A stretch of 64,000 nt of DNA, from assembly GCA_030648295.1 (NCBI GenBank), contig JAUSID010000168.1:1-64000 (forward strand). The letters run 5' to 3'. Numbering within the stretch: the stretch's first letter is position 1; each line of letters begins with the position of its first letter. Position numbers and translations under genes: made by a program. Origin of the DNA: Opitutaceae bacterium. Lineage in GTDB: Bacteria; Verrucomicrobiota; Verrucomicrobiia; Opitutales; Opitutaceae. Below are positions 1-8,259 of the stretch, one piece after another. The notes beneath the pieces were generated by a model that was given only the letters and a program-made list of their open reading frames with translations, did no database searches and had not been told where the DNA came from.

Positions 1-243
1 CGTCACGCCCTCTTCGAGTCGCAGCACGAAGGCCAGGGCGGTGTCGAATTCGTCCCAATAGACCACGTTCCGGCTCGACTGGACAACCTCGGCCAGCACG
101 TAGAAAACCGGAATCAGCGCGAAAGCGATCCAGGCGGCCCACACCAAGTTGCGTGGTTGCAGCCATTTGAATGCCGTCCCGCCAAGCGGATGGCGGGTCG
201 ACGAGGGGGGAAAACTCGAGGAGGGGGCGGCCGGGGCTAACAT
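1..243 (-). CDS. N-terminal part of a membrane protein, cut by the window edge
   Basis: On the minus strand a frame of 81 codons opens at the ATG ending at 243 and leaves the window without a stop, so only the N-terminus is seen; the ORF track omits it because it is open-ended. The first ~30 residues are rich in Ser and Pro, then comes one hydrophobic span (IAFALIPVFYVLAEV) followed by a WDEFD motif. A polar N-terminus, one span and then an acidic extracytoplasmic motif resembles the start of polytopic GT-C-type glycosyltransferases, but that is inference from a short piece and I do not recognise the family. It is divergent from the membrane protein gene that starts at 567. Confidence 0.55.
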   Translation of the reverse strand, partial: MLAPAAPSSSFPPSSTRHPLGGTAFKWLQPRNLVWAAWIAFALIPVFYVLAEVVQSSRNVVYWDEFDTALAFVLRLEEGVT

Positions 244-318
244 GGAGTTCGAAGCGACGCCTAGACGCGCGTCCAAATGCACGCCGGCCATGATGAGGGC
301 AGCACGGTGGCGGGCCTG

Positions 319-400
319 CCGGGGATATAAAATACTGGACGGATGGGCATGGACTGCTCGGGGCTTGCGCTGGTTTTTCCCGCCGGGGTTATAAAACGAC
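319..400. promoter_or_regulatory. Two direct copies of GCCGGGG(A/T)TATAAAA in a divergent intergenic region
   Basis: The intergenic stretch 244-566 lies between two divergent genes and holds no recognisable gene. It contains two near-identical AT-rich boxes, gccggggatataaaatac (319-336) and gccggggttataaaacga (383-400), 64 bases apart. Each includes a TATAAA-like hexamer and could be a -10 region for the plus-strand gene at 567 or part of an operator. No convincing -35 box is visible at the right distance, so the regulatory reading is tentative. The rest of the stretch (401-540) is GC-rich with several 'tttcgcgg' runs and shows nothing else. Confidence 0.25.
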
Positions 401-566
401 ATCGCCCGGCGGGTGGCAGGCAAGACGCAATTTCGCGGAATTGGTTCGCGGAAAATTGCGACCGGCATGCGGGCACGGATTTCCGTGGCGTTTCGCCCGA
501 TTTTTCGCGGCGTACGAAGTGTGATCGAAGCTTTTCAGTTCGCTCGTCGTGAGTAGACTGGCCGCC

Positions 567-1805
567 ATGAAGCGTTTCACCCCGCTCATCCTGATCGCCG
601 TGGTGGTTGTATTGGTCATCGCCCCGCTCGCCTGGGCCGCCAGCGCAACCGCCGCAAGGACCTCGTCCGCCAACCGTCATCCTGGTGCTCCCGTTGCAAC
701 TGCGGTTAGCACGATCACCGGCATCGCGATTTCACCCTTGCTCGGCACCGCCGGCTACGGCGCGTATCAGTGGTTTCAGGCCAAGGACGATGCCGCGCGG
801 GCGAAGCTGCCATGGTACGCGCAGGCCAAATTCTGGTTGCCGGCGCTGCTCATCGTCGGAATCTGTGCGGCAAAGGATTCGTTCGGGGCGACGGTACCAC
901 CGGGGTGGAAAAAGCCACTCGACGTGCTTGAAACGCTGGAGAACAAGCTCAGCGGATTGGTCGCAGCCGGCGCAGTGATTCCGTTCGCCATCGACACCAT
1001 GGCAAAGCTCCTGATCGAACACGACTCGGCGTCACTCGATGGCGGGTTCGCCACGACCGGACTGGCGACGATTCCGTTCGGCGCGATGGACCTCTCCTGG
1101 TTGATCAATCTGCTCACGGTGCCGTTTGGCGTCGCGATCTTCGTACTGGTGTGGCTCGCGTCGCATGCGATCAACGTCCTGATTCTGCTGAGCCCGTGGG
1201 GCGCGATCGATGCCGCGCTCAAGGTTGGCCGCACGGCCCTGCTCGGGTTGATTACCGCCGCCGCGACCACAGATCCGCGCTGGGGCGCGTTGTTCTCCAT
1301 CATCGTGATCATCGTTGCGTATTTCGTCGCCGGATGGGCGTTCCGGCTGACGATTTTCGGCTCGGTGTTCTGCTGGGATTTTCTCACCCGCCGCCGCCGC
1401 CGTTTTTCGCCGGCGCCCGATCGCAACCGGATGTTCGCCGGGGCGAATTTCACCGGTGTGCCCGTGCGCACCTATGGTCACCTCGTGCGACGGGCCGACG
1501 GCCAGCTCGAATTCGCCTACCAGCCCTGGCTTTTCCTGCCGGAGCGCGTCGCGGCCGTGCCGGTCGAGAACGCGTCGCTCGCCGTGGGTAAGGGACTCTT
1601 CTTCTCGAACGTGATCGCCGCGGATGGCCGCACGCTGTTCCTGCTGCCGCCGCGATACCGCGGGCACGAGGATGAGGTCATTCGCGCGTACGCGCTCGGC
1701 GGCGGCATCCGCGACGCGGGACTGCGAAAAGTCTGGGGCGCTCTCCGCGAAATGGTCGGCGGCCGCGCGACCAAGCCACCCGCCCCGCAGCTCGCCCCCG
1801 CGTAG
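567..1805 (+). CDS. Hypothetical integral membrane protein with signal sequence
   Basis: A 412-residue protein. The ATG at 567 is preferred over the GTG at 549 because it starts a clean signal peptide or signal anchor (MKRFTPLILIAVVVVLVIAP followed by LAWAAS). After it come hydrophobic segments near residues 45-60, 85-100, 130-150 and 175-205 and a pair near 225-275, so four to six membrane spans are likely. A basic stretch (TRRRRRFSP) near 285 starts a C-terminal cytoplasmic-like domain of about 125 residues with FTGVPVRTYGHLVRR and FLLPPRYRGHEDEV. I do not recognise the family or a catalytic motif. It is followed by the remnant of a sulfatase gene, so the old downstream neighbour has been lost. 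Confidence 0.7.
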   Translation: MKRFTPLILIAVVVVLVIAPLAWAASATAARTSSANRHPGAPVATAVSTITGIAISPLLGTAGYGAYQWFQAKDDAARAKLPWYAQAKFWLPALLIVGICAAKDSFGATVPPGWKKPLDVLETLENKLSGLVAAGAVIPFAIDTMAKLLIEHDSASLDGGFATTGLATIPFGAMDLSWLINLLTVPFGVAIFVLVWLASHAINVLILLSPWGAIDAALKVGRTALLGLITAAATTDPRWGALFSIIVIIVAYFVAGWAFRLTIFGSVFCWDFLTRRRRRFSPAPDRNRMFAGANFTGVPVRTYGHLVRRADGQLEFAYQPWLFLPERVAAVPVENASLAVGKGLFFSNVIAADGRTLFLLPPRYRGHEDEVIRAYALGGGIRDAGLRKVWGALREMVGGRATKPPAPQLAPA

Positions 1806-1881
1806 TCGAATCTTTCTCGTTCCTCTTTCTCTTAATCTTTCTCCCAGCCGCTGGAGAGCTGCGCGCGCGGCGGAGGAGAAT

Positions 1882-2076
1882 TGTACGAAGCCGCTGCTGA
1901 TTGATCTCACGCGGGACGTCGCCGAGAGCCACGACCTCAGCGCCGAGCGACCGGACAAGGTGAAGGAGCTGAAGGCACTCTACGACAAGTGGAACGCGGA
2001 GCAGGAGCCGCCGCGCTGGCTGCCGAGCGACAATCCGGAAAAGCAGGGCAAGGCGAAGGCGAAGAAAAAAGCGTAA
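1882..2076 (+). pseudogene. C-terminal remnant of a sulfatase
   Basis: The last 64 codons of the frame ending at 2076 read LIDLTRDVAESHDLS, then a KVKELKALYDKWNAE segment and a Lys/Ala-rich tail. This is the typical C-terminal end of type I sulfatases ('LYDL..D..E..NLA...P..V..L...Y..W'). Upstream the frame runs back out of frame through the 3' end of the preceding membrane protein gene and carries no sulfatase sequence, so the catalytic N-terminal ~400 residues are missing. A palindromic repeat of family A begins seven bases after the stop codon. The fragment is best read as a decaying gene, either deleted or rearranged at a repeat. The intact sulfatase at 4985 has a different C-terminus, so this is not a recent copy of it. 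Confidence 0.7.
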
Positions 2077-2082
2077 CGCTCA

Positions 2083-2179
2083 TCCTGGGAGCGCGGGCGT
2101 CCCGCCCGCAAAGGCGGTCGGCAAAGGCGCGTCCTGCCCGCAACAGCCCGGAGCGGGCGGGACGCCCGCGCTCCCAGGA
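2083..2179. repeat. Family A palindromic repeat, perfect 27-bp arms
   Basis: The arms tcctgggagcgcgggcgtcc.. (2083-2109) and ..ggacgcccgcgctcccagga (2153-2179) are perfect reverse complements over 27 bases, separated by 43 bases. It fills most of the gap between the sulfatase remnant and the propeller gene. Related copies are at 36775-36849 and, as a half element, at 6462-6488. A degenerate version lies inside the coding region near 10631-10664. Several track ORFs here (for example 1989-2648) are simply translations of the repeat. Confidence 0.9.
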
Positions 2180-2259
2180 CGAACCGCATCGCGTCGCCGC
2201 GCGCCGAAACATGGCCGCAGCTCGCGCCACGGGCTTGCCGCCTCGCCGACTTTCGCCTG

Positions 2260-3411
2260 ATGCTGCCGCCCATGCCCCTCCCGTCTCGTTACCCCCGGTC
2301 AACATTTCTCCAACTCGCCGCCACGGTGCTGGCGCTCGCCGCCGGCCGCAGCGATCTCGTCGCCGCATCGGGTTCGTCCGCCGAGCAACGTTACCTGTAT
2401 GTCGCCGTGCCCGGCATTCGCAATTATCTCGAGTACGGCGGGCACGGGGTTCTGGTGTTCGACATCGATCGCGGGCACGCATTCGTGCGGCGGATACCGG
2501 CGGCGGGGCTCTCGCCGGAAAAGAAACCGCTCAACGTGAAAGGCGTGGTCGCGAGCGCGGCCACCCGCCGGCTCTATGTTTCCACCACGCAGACACTCAC
2601 GGCGTTCGACCTGATGACCGACAAAATCGTATGGGAGAAGAGATATGAGGGCGGTTGCGATCGGATGGCGCTCTCGCCCGACGGGAAGACGATGTATCTG
2701 CCGTCGCTGGAGAAGGACCACTGGCACGTCGTCGATGCGATGAGCGGCGATGTCATCACCAAGGTCGTGCCGAAGTCGGGCGCGCACAACACGGTGTATG
2801 GGCTGGACGGTAAACATGCGTATCTCGCCGGCCTGAAGTCCCCGCTGTTGCGCGTGACGGACACAACCACGCACACGATTTCAAAGGAGGTCGGGCCGTT
2901 CAGCTCGGCAATCCGGCCCTTCACCGTGAACGGCCGCCAGACGCTCTGCTTTGTGAACGTGAACGGGCTGCTCGGTTTTGAAATTGGCGATCTCCGCACC
3001 GGCCAGAAGCTCCATCGCGTCGAGGTGCAGGGCTTCCAGCTCGGAGTGCCGAAGCGCCACGGCTGCCCCAGCCATGGCGTGGGCCTGACGCCCGACGAGA
3101 AGGAAGTTTGGGTGTGCGATGCGGCGAACCAGCGGCTGCACGTCTTCGACAACACGGTGATGCCGCCGCGGCAGGTGGCGAGCATCGCGGTGCGGGAACA
3201 GCCCGGCTGGATCACGTTCAGCCTGGATGGGAAGCTGGCGTATCCTTCAACCGGCGACATCATCGACGTGAAATCCCGCAAAATCATCGGCGGCCTCCAG
3301 GACGAGACCGGCGCGCAGGTGCACAGTGAAAAGGTGGTCGAAATCCATTTTCGCGGCGGTGTGCCCGTCAGCAACGGAGATCAGTTCGGGATTGGTCGCG
3401 TGATGAAGTAA
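2260..3411 (+). CDS. Secreted YncE-like beta-propeller protein
   Basis: A 383-residue protein with a signal peptide near residues 10-35 (STFLQLAATVLALAAG). The mature part has repeated blade signatures of the YVTN/YncE type: RRLYVSTTQTLTAFDL, MALSPDGKTMYLPSL, KHAYLAGL, VGLTPDEKEVWVCDA and ITFSLDGKLAYPSTG. These suggest a seven-bladed propeller acting outside the cytoplasm. Such proteins bind ligands or serve as redox or scaffold partners; no catalytic residues can be assigned from sequence. The start at 2260 could equally be the ATG at 2272. No operon partner is evident: repeats flank it on both sides (family A upstream, family B downstream). Confidence 0.75.
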   Translation: MLPPMPLPSRYPRSTFLQLAATVLALAAGRSDLVAASGSSAEQRYLYVAVPGIRNYLEYGGHGVLVFDIDRGHAFVRRIPAAGLSPEKKPLNVKGVVASAATRRLYVSTTQTLTAFDLMTDKIVWEKRYEGGCDRMALSPDGKTMYLPSLEKDHWHVVDAMSGDVITKVVPKSGAHNTVYGLDGKHAYLAGLKSPLLRVTDTTTHTISKEVGPFSSAIRPFTVNGRQTLCFVNVNGLLGFEIGDLRTGQKLHRVEVQGFQLGVPKRHGCPSHGVGLTPDEKEVWVCDAANQRLHVFDNTVMPPRQVASIAVREQPGWITFSLDGKLAYPSTGDIIDVKSRKIIGGLQDETGAQVHSEKVVEIHFRGGVPVSNGDQFGIGRVMK

Positions 3412-3431
3412 TCGCCAGGAGACGCCCGCGT

Positions 3432-3546
3432 GTAGCAGCCGAGGTCACGAGGCTGGTCGACCGGAAAACCGATCGCAATTTGCCAGCCTCCTTACGTCGG
3501 CTGCTACGAAGTACGTTCGCGTAGCGGCCGAGGTCACGAGACCGGG
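3432..3546. repeat. Family B inverted repeats (GTAGCAGCCGAGGTCACGAGGCTGG)
   Basis: The arm gtagcagccgaggtcacgag.. at 3432-3456 is followed about 26 bases later by its near reverse complement at 3483-3507, and then by a third half unit, gtagcggccgaggtcacgag, at 3521-3540. They lie in the 279-base gap between the propeller gene and the convergent aminotransferase gene. The same family forms two tandem hairpins at 16738-16905. The rest of the gap (3547-3690) shows nothing recognisable. Confidence 0.85.
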
Positions 3547-3690
3547 CCTGTTTCGCACCTCCGCGTGTGCCCTGCCTCAAATAGCCATTGAGAGACTGCG
3601 TGCCGAGCTACCAAATGACAGATTTCAAGATTCCCCGATCGCTTTGGTTGAGGCGTTGTGCCCCGCGCGCGGCCGCGGGAAAAATGTGGG

Positions 3691-4860
3691 CTAGCACGTG
3701 AGGGCTCGGAGTCCCGTCACGAGCCGGCCCATTCCCTCGCGCGCGGTGTCGCGCTGCAGCGCCCCGTAGGCGACGCGCAGGTGACAGCCGCGCTCCAGTC
3801 CAAACGCGTTGCCCGGGATCACCGCCACCCGGTGTTCGCGAATCAACCGCTCGGCCACCGCGAGCGACGGCACGCTGGTTCGCACCCGCAGCAGGAAATA
3901 AAACGCGCCCTGCGCCGGCGGCACCTCCATCACGCCGTCGGCGGATAGCGGCGCGAGTTCCGCCTGCACGACGCGCCTCACCTCGGTGATCGCGCCGAGT
4001 TTTTCCCGTACGAAATCGGCGCCGGCCGACAGCGCGCCGATGGCGGCATATTGCGAGATCACCGGCGGGCAAATGATCAGCGTGTCCTGAACCTTGCGCA
4101 TCGCCGGTTCGAGCGTCGCGGGGAACACGATCCAGCCAATCCGCCAGCTGGCGAACCCGTACGCCTTCGACATCGAGAAAAGCGAAATGGTGTGCGGTGC
4201 GCTCCCCGGCAACGATGCGGGGGAGAAATGCCTCGAGCCGTCGTACGTGAAATACTCATACGCCTCGTCGTGAAGGTGGAAAATTCCGCGCTCGGCGCAC
4301 AGTTCATTCACGGCCCGCAGCGATTCCATCGGGTATACGGCGCCAGTCGGGTTGTTGGGCGAAACCGTCACGATCGCCCGCGTTCGCGGCGTGATCGCCG
4401 CCCGTAGCGCGCCGACATCCAGCTGGTAATTCGAGTCCGTCGGCACCAGCACCGGCCGGCAGTTTGTCATCGTGACCGCCATCTCCTGGTTGAAGTAGTA
4501 CGGCGTGGGCAGGATGAACTCGTCGCCGGGATCGGCGATGGCGAGCACGGCGTTCATGAACGCCATGTTGCCGCCGGCGGTCACCATCAGCCGGTTGGTG
4601 TCGTCCAGCCGCAGCGCGTTTTCGCTGGTGAGTTTTTCGCCGATACGCGCCAGCAATTCCGGAATCCCGCCGACCGGCTGGTATTTGTGGTTGGCCGGTT
4701 CCGCCTGAAAACGTGCGATCTCACGGCTCACCTGCTCCGGCGGGCCATAACCGACCACTCCCTGCCCCAGCGAGATCGTGCCCGGACAGCTTCGTATCAG
4801 GTCGGCGATGATCGGAATGATGGGCGACTGGGTTGCGCGGAGCCGGAGCGATTCTTGCAT
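3691..4860 (-). CDS. PLP-dependent aminotransferase, class I/II
   Basis: A 389-residue fold-type I aminotransferase of the aspartate/aromatic aminotransferase family, cytosolic. Visible signatures are the N-terminal SPIIPIIADLIRSCPGTISLGQG segment, the substrate region SPNNPTGAVYP, the DEAYEYFTYDG motif with the PLP-pyridine-binding Asp, and SMSKAYGFASWRIGW containing the Schiff-base Lys. The length is normal for the family. I start at the ATG ending at 4860 because homologues begin near this point; the track start (4944) adds 28 residues lacking family similarity. The gene is divergent from the sulfatase at 4985 and converges on the propeller gene. The amino-donor specificity cannot be read from the sequence. 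Confidence 0.85.
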   Translation of the reverse strand: MQESLRLRATQSPIIPIIADLIRSCPGTISLGQGVVGYGPPEQVSREIARFQAEPANHKYQPVGGIPELLARIGEKLTSENALRLDDTNRLMVTAGGNMAFMNAVLAIADPGDEFILPTPYYFNQEMAVTMTNCRPVLVPTDSNYQLDVGALRAAITPRTRAIVTVSPNNPTGAVYPMESLRAVNELCAERGIFHLHDEAYEYFTYDGSRHFSPASLPGSAPHTISLFSMSKAYGFASWRIGWIVFPATLEPAMRKVQDTLIICPPVISQYAAIGALSAGADFVREKLGAITEVRRVVQAELAPLSADGVMEVPPAQGAFYFLLRVRTSVPSLAVAERLIREHRVAVIPGNAFGLERGCHLRVAYGALQRDTAREGMGRLVTGLRALTC

Positions 4861-4984
4861 GGGGCGATTCGCACGATGGCCGGCCGTCAGCAGTCCGTCA
4901 GCCCGAAACGATCCCGATTGAGTCCCTCCAATCCAGTAAACCACTCGTCACTCATGCCTTGATCCCCCGCCGCAAATCTCTCGG

Positions 4985-6418
4985 ATGTGGCCCATGCGCG
5001 CTTTGTCCACCCTGTTTCTTGCCGGCCTGGTTTGCGCCGCGCCGGCTTTTGCCCAGAACCCGAAACCCAACATCGTCTTCATCCTCGCCGACGACCTCGG
5101 GTACGGTGAGCTCGGCTGCTACGGCCAGAAGCTGATCCAGACACCGAACATCGATCGCATGGCGGCCGAGGGCATGCGGTTCACGCAATTCTACGCGGGC
5201 AGTACCGTTTGCGCGCCTTCACGCAGCGTGCTGATGACCGGCCAGCACTTGGGCCACACGCGGGTGCGCGGAAATGCCGGGGGCAATTATGCCTCACAAA
5301 CACTCGGCGCCAGCGACATCACCGTCGCACGCGTGCTCCAGCAATCCGGTTATGCGACGGCGCTCGTCGGCAAATGGGGCCTTGGCGAAGCGGGCTCCAC
5401 GGGCGACCCGCGGAAACACGGTTTCGATTATTTCTTCGGTTACCTCAATCAGACGCACGCGCACAATCACTTCCCGGATTTCCTCTGGCGCAACGGCGAG
5501 AAGGTGAGCCTGCCGAACGACATCGTGCGCGTCGGAACGGTCGAGGGCGCCGGCTATTCCGTCAAACGGGTGGCCTATGGCGATGACAAGTTCGGTGAGG
5601 AGGCGATCGCATTCATCGAACGCAGCAAGGACAAGCCGTTCTTTCTCTACCTGTCGCTCGTCACCCCGCACGCGAACAACGAGCGCGCCCGCGCCCTCGG
5701 CGAAGGCAACGAGGTGCCGGACCACGGGCCCTATGCCGGCAAGCCCTGGCACGACTCGTTAAAAAACCATGCCGCCATGGTGACGCGCATGGATCGCGAC
5801 GTCGGCAGCGTGCTCACGCAATTGAAGCGGCTGAACCTCGACGACCGGACCCTGGTGTTGTTCACGAGTGACAACGGACCGCACAAGGAGGGCGGTCCGA
5901 ACTACGACCCCGCGTTCTTCAACGTGAGCGGGCCGTTGACCGGATTGAAACGCAGCCTGACGGATGGAGGCATCCGCGTTCCGTTCATCGCCCGCTGGCC
6001 GGGTCGGATCAAGCCCGCCACGGAGTCGGCGCACGTGGGGTATTTCGGTGACATGATGGCGACATTCGTGGAACTCACGGGCGGAAAGCGGCCGCCGAAG
6101 CTCGACAGTATCAGCATTGTTCCGACGCTGCTTGGCCGCGGCACACAGCCGAAGCATCCGTATCTTTATTGGGAGTTCTACGAGCAGGGCGCCAGCCAGG
6201 CCGTGTTGATGGACGGCCGCTGGAAGGCGCTCCGGCTGAAAACGCTGACGGCTCCGATCCAGCTTTTCGATCTGGCCAATGACATCGGCGAGAAAACCAA
6301 CGTGGCGGCGAAAAACCCCAAACTCGTGGAGCGCGCGGTGGAGCTGATGAAGACGGTGCGGTTCGACAACGAGCACTGGAAGCTGGCCGCCTCACCGAAA
6401 TCAGCGGCGAAGAAATAG
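4985..6418 (+). CDS. Exported type I (formylglycine) sulfatase
   Basis: A 477-residue arylsulfatase-A-like enzyme with a signal peptide (MRALSTLFLAGLVCAAPAFA; the ATG at 4994 is an equally good start). ILADDLGYGELGCYG holds the metal-binding Asp pair. CAPSRSVLMTGQ matches the C-x-P-S-R formylglycine motif, with the modifiable Cys at about residue 76. Further conserved blocks are VGKWGLGE, FFLYLSLVTPH and TSDNGPHKEGG. It should hydrolyse sulfate esters of a sugar or aryl compound in the periplasm or at the cell surface and needs a formylglycine-generating enzyme or anSME, which is not in this window. No carbohydrate operon partner is adjacent; it is divergent from the aminotransferase. Confidence 0.92.
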   Translation: MWPMRALSTLFLAGLVCAAPAFAQNPKPNIVFILADDLGYGELGCYGQKLIQTPNIDRMAAEGMRFTQFYAGSTVCAPSRSVLMTGQHLGHTRVRGNAGGNYASQTLGASDITVARVLQQSGYATALVGKWGLGEAGSTGDPRKHGFDYFFGYLNQTHAHNHFPDFLWRNGEKVSLPNDIVRVGTVEGAGYSVKRVAYGDDKFGEEAIAFIERSKDKPFFLYLSLVTPHANNERARALGEGNEVPDHGPYAGKPWHDSLKNHAAMVTRMDRDVGSVLTQLKRLNLDDRTLVLFTSDNGPHKEGGPNYDPAFFNVSGPLTGLKRSLTDGGIRVPFIARWPGRIKPATESAHVGYFGDMMATFVELTGGKRPPKLDSISIVPTLLGRGTQPKHPYLYWEFYEQGASQAVLMDGRWKALRLKTLTAPIQLFDLANDIGEKTNVAAKNPKLVERAVELMKTVRFDNEHWKLAASPKSAAKK

Positions 6419-6461
6419 GAAGCCGCACGCGCCAGGATGCGCTGCCCTTTCGACGGGGTTG

Positions 6462-6488
6462 CCTGGGAGCGCGGGCCTCTGGCCCGCA
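6462..6488. repeat. Half of a family A repeat
   Basis: cctgggagcgcgggcctctg.. matches one arm of the family A palindrome with a few changes. The opposite arm is absent; instead a short unrelated palindrome (ggcttgccgaacgggcaagcc) follows at about 6510-6530. It sits in the gap between the convergent sulfatase and histidine kinase genes, where it might also act as a weak transcription stop. Confidence 0.6.
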
Positions 6489-6544
6489 ATGATCGAGTGG
6501 CTGCCGAGAGGCTTGCCGAACGGGCAAGCCGCTTCACCTCGGTA

Positions 6545-7645
6545 TTACACGCCGACGAACGGCAGCGTGAATGAAAACGTGGCCCCTTGGCCGCGTTCGC
6601 TCATGGCAGAGATATGGCCGCCATGATCCTCGACGATTTTCTTGCAAATGGTCAGCCCGAGCCCCGTGCCGTGCGACTTGCCGTGGGTCGTGAATGGCCG
6701 GAACAACGACTCGGCGATTTCCGGGGCGATGCCCTTGCCCGTGTCCCGGACGTCAACACGAAGGTGATCCGCCTCCCCGGTGAACCGCAGGAAGATTTTT
6801 CCGCCGCTCGGCATCTCGTCGATGGCGTTGTTCAGCAGATTGTAGAAAAGGCGGGAGAGCCGCTGCGGGTTGATTTTCACCTGCACGTTGAGCGGCTGAT
6901 TCTCGAGGATGAGCTTCACGCCGCGCTCGGCCAGCTCCGGCCGCGTCTCCTCGATCAGCGGATCCATGTAACGCGCGAAATCGAGCTCGCGGAGATTCGG
7001 CAACTGCCCGCTCGGCCGGGTGAACTCGATCAGTTCCTGGAGCATGTTGGTCATGCGCTCCACCTGCCGGGCAATCTTGTTCTGCGCCTTTTGCCGCAAC
7101 GGCGGCGACGTGTCGTCGCTGCACGCCGTTTCCGCGGCCAGCCCGATGATCGTGAGTGGATTTTTGAAGTCGTGTACAATCGTACCGGCAAAGCGCCCAA
7201 TTACCGCCAGCCGCTCGGCCTGGACGATCTCCTCGACATACTTGTCGTTCAGCGACCGGATGCGCGCGCTGAAATCGCGGATGATGTTGACCGCCAGCCC
7301 CGGCCGCCGCTCCAGGACCTCCAGCAGCTTGTCGCGATCGAGAAAATGCGTCCTCGTCTCCACCGCCGCGATCGCGCTCGCCGAGCGCGGCCCATCGTCG
7401 AGCACCGCCATCTCGCCAAAAACGTCACCCGGTCCGATCGTCGCCAGGATCCGCGATTCGTCGCGTCCGACTTTGGCGGAAATGTTTACCGAGCCCGACT
7501 CGACGATGTAGCATCCGTCGCCGGGGTCGCCGGCCGAGAAAATCACCTGGCCCGGCGCGAAAATCCGCAGGTGACCTTCCGGCTCGAGCGCCTGCAATTC
7601 CGCGCTGAGCACGCCTGCGAACCGGCTGAGGTTGGAAGCAGCCAT
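6545..7645 (-). CDS. Soluble sensor histidine kinase with N-terminal cyclic-nucleotide-binding domain
   Basis: A 366-residue protein with no membrane segment. Residues ~15-130 form a cNMP-binding/Crp-like sensor domain (FAPGQVIFSAGDPGDGCYIVESG, GDVFGEMAVLDDGPRSAS), which includes the PxxxFGE-type phosphate-binding cassette. A short helix leads to the HisKA-like H-box VHDFKNPLTII with the phospho-acceptor His. The ATPase has the N-box (LLNNAIDEMPSGG), the G1 box (VRDTGKGIAPE) and the G2 box (GTGLGLTICKKIVEDHGG). The ATG at 7645 is chosen because the upstream 21 residues of the track ORF overlap a TPR remnant on the other strand. No response regulator is adjacent, so it is an orphan kinase. The likely signal is a nucleotide or redox-type input to the cNMP domain. 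Confidence 0.88.
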   Translation of the reverse strand: MAASNLSRFAGVLSAELQALEPEGHLRIFAPGQVIFSAGDPGDGCYIVESGSVNISAKVGRDESRILATIGPGDVFGEMAVLDDGPRSASAIAAVETRTHFLDRDKLLEVLERRPGLAVNIIRDFSARIRSLNDKYVEEIVQAERLAVIGRFAGTIVHDFKNPLTIIGLAAETACSDDTSPPLRQKAQNKIARQVERMTNMLQELIEFTRPSGQLPNLRELDFARYMDPLIEETRPELAERGVKLILENQPLNVQVKINPQRLSRLFYNLLNNAIDEMPSGGKIFLRFTGEADHLRVDVRDTGKGIAPEIAESLFRPFTTHGKSHGTGLGLTICKKIVEDHGGHISAMSERGQGATFSFTLPFVGV

Positions 7646-7702
7646 TGGACGCCGGCAACGTAGTGGCCAGAGCGAACGCGTAAAGGGAGATGTGGGCCGC
7701 GT

Positions 7703-7858
7703 CATCACGTGCTGGCGCTATTCAATCTGGGCAACGTGTGCCTGCTCGAGGATCGCGCGACCGAGGCGATGCGATACTTCGAAACCGTAATCGCATTGCG
7801 GCCCGCTCTGACCGTCGCGCAGGATCGACTCGCGCGAGCGCGCAGCGGGACGCCGTGA
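7703..7858 (+). pseudogene. C-terminal remnant of a TPR protein
   Basis: On the plus strand the frame from about 7703 to the TGA at 7856-7858 encodes HVLALFNLGNVCLLEDRATE, then a YFETVIALRP segment and ARARSGTP. This is one tetratricopeptide repeat and the usual tail ('..NLG...L..G...EA..YFE..I.L.P') and aligns well with the C-terminus of the TMTC-like protein at 8816-11053. There is no start codon or upstream repeat in frame; the region before it belongs to the 5' end of the histidine kinase on the other strand. It is therefore a truncated leftover, absent from the ORF track. A family C repeat starts just after the stop. Confidence 0.65.
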
Positions 7859-7874
7859 TCGGGCAAATGTTTCC

Positions 7875-7918
7875 GTAGCGGAGCGCCGTGAGCGTTTCGC
7901 CAAATGGCATTCCGCTAC
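7875..7918. repeat. Family C repeat (GTAGCGGAGCGCCGTGAGCGTTTCGCC)
   Basis: gtagcggagcgccgtgagcg.. at 7875-7901 is followed by ggcattccgctac at 7906-7918, which pairs with its beginning. It belongs to the same family as the longer array at 14896-15054. It lies between the TPR remnant and the DUF5615 gene. Confidence 0.75.
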
Positions 7919-7935
7919 GTCCACAACGTAGTTGT

Positions 7936-8259
7936 TCAGGCGAAGTTGACGTTGTTGGACAAGCCTTGCTCTCCGGCGTTGGCCAGCAGCGCGAGCAGCC
8001 GGCCGGCTTCGGCTTGATGCGTTTTGCGGCGGAACAGCAGGATCAAACCGGGATGCCTTTCCGTGCCTTGCGCAAGCACGAGGAAGTCCGCGCGATTGCA
8101 CGTGATGAGGATCAGGCCGTGAGCACAGGCGTGCGCCCAGACCGCTGCGTCAGGGGTGTCCGGCGGCAACACTTCGCGCAGCTCGGTGACCTGGTATCCC
8201 CGGGCGCGCAGCACCCGCGCCACGTCGGTGGCCACGTCATGATCGCACAAAAACGTCAC
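7936..8259 (-). CDS. DUF5615 PIN-like protein, probable toxin partner
   Basis: A 107-residue protein starting MTFLCDHDVATDVARVLRARG. It has the acidic residue pair near the N-terminus (LCDHD), the central ILITCNRADF motif and the C-terminal GLILLFRR segment of DUF5615, a small PIN-like nuclease fold. These are commonly the toxin-like half of a pair with DUF433 proteins. The start is a GTG that overlaps the TGA of the DUF433 gene (GTGA), so the two are co-translated. The family is assigned by motif memory, and activity has been shown for few members. The partner gene supports the call. Confidence 0.75.
   Translation of the reverse strand: MTFLCDHDVATDVARVLRARGYQVTELREVLPPDTPDAAVWAHACAHGLILITCNRADFLVLAQGTERHPGLILLFRRKTHQAEAGRLLALLANAGEQGLSNNVNFA

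Noticed and set aside
1989-2648. 219-codon ORF spanning the gap before the YncE-like gene
   Set aside because: Mostly a translation of the family A palindrome (LGARASRPQRRS and similar).
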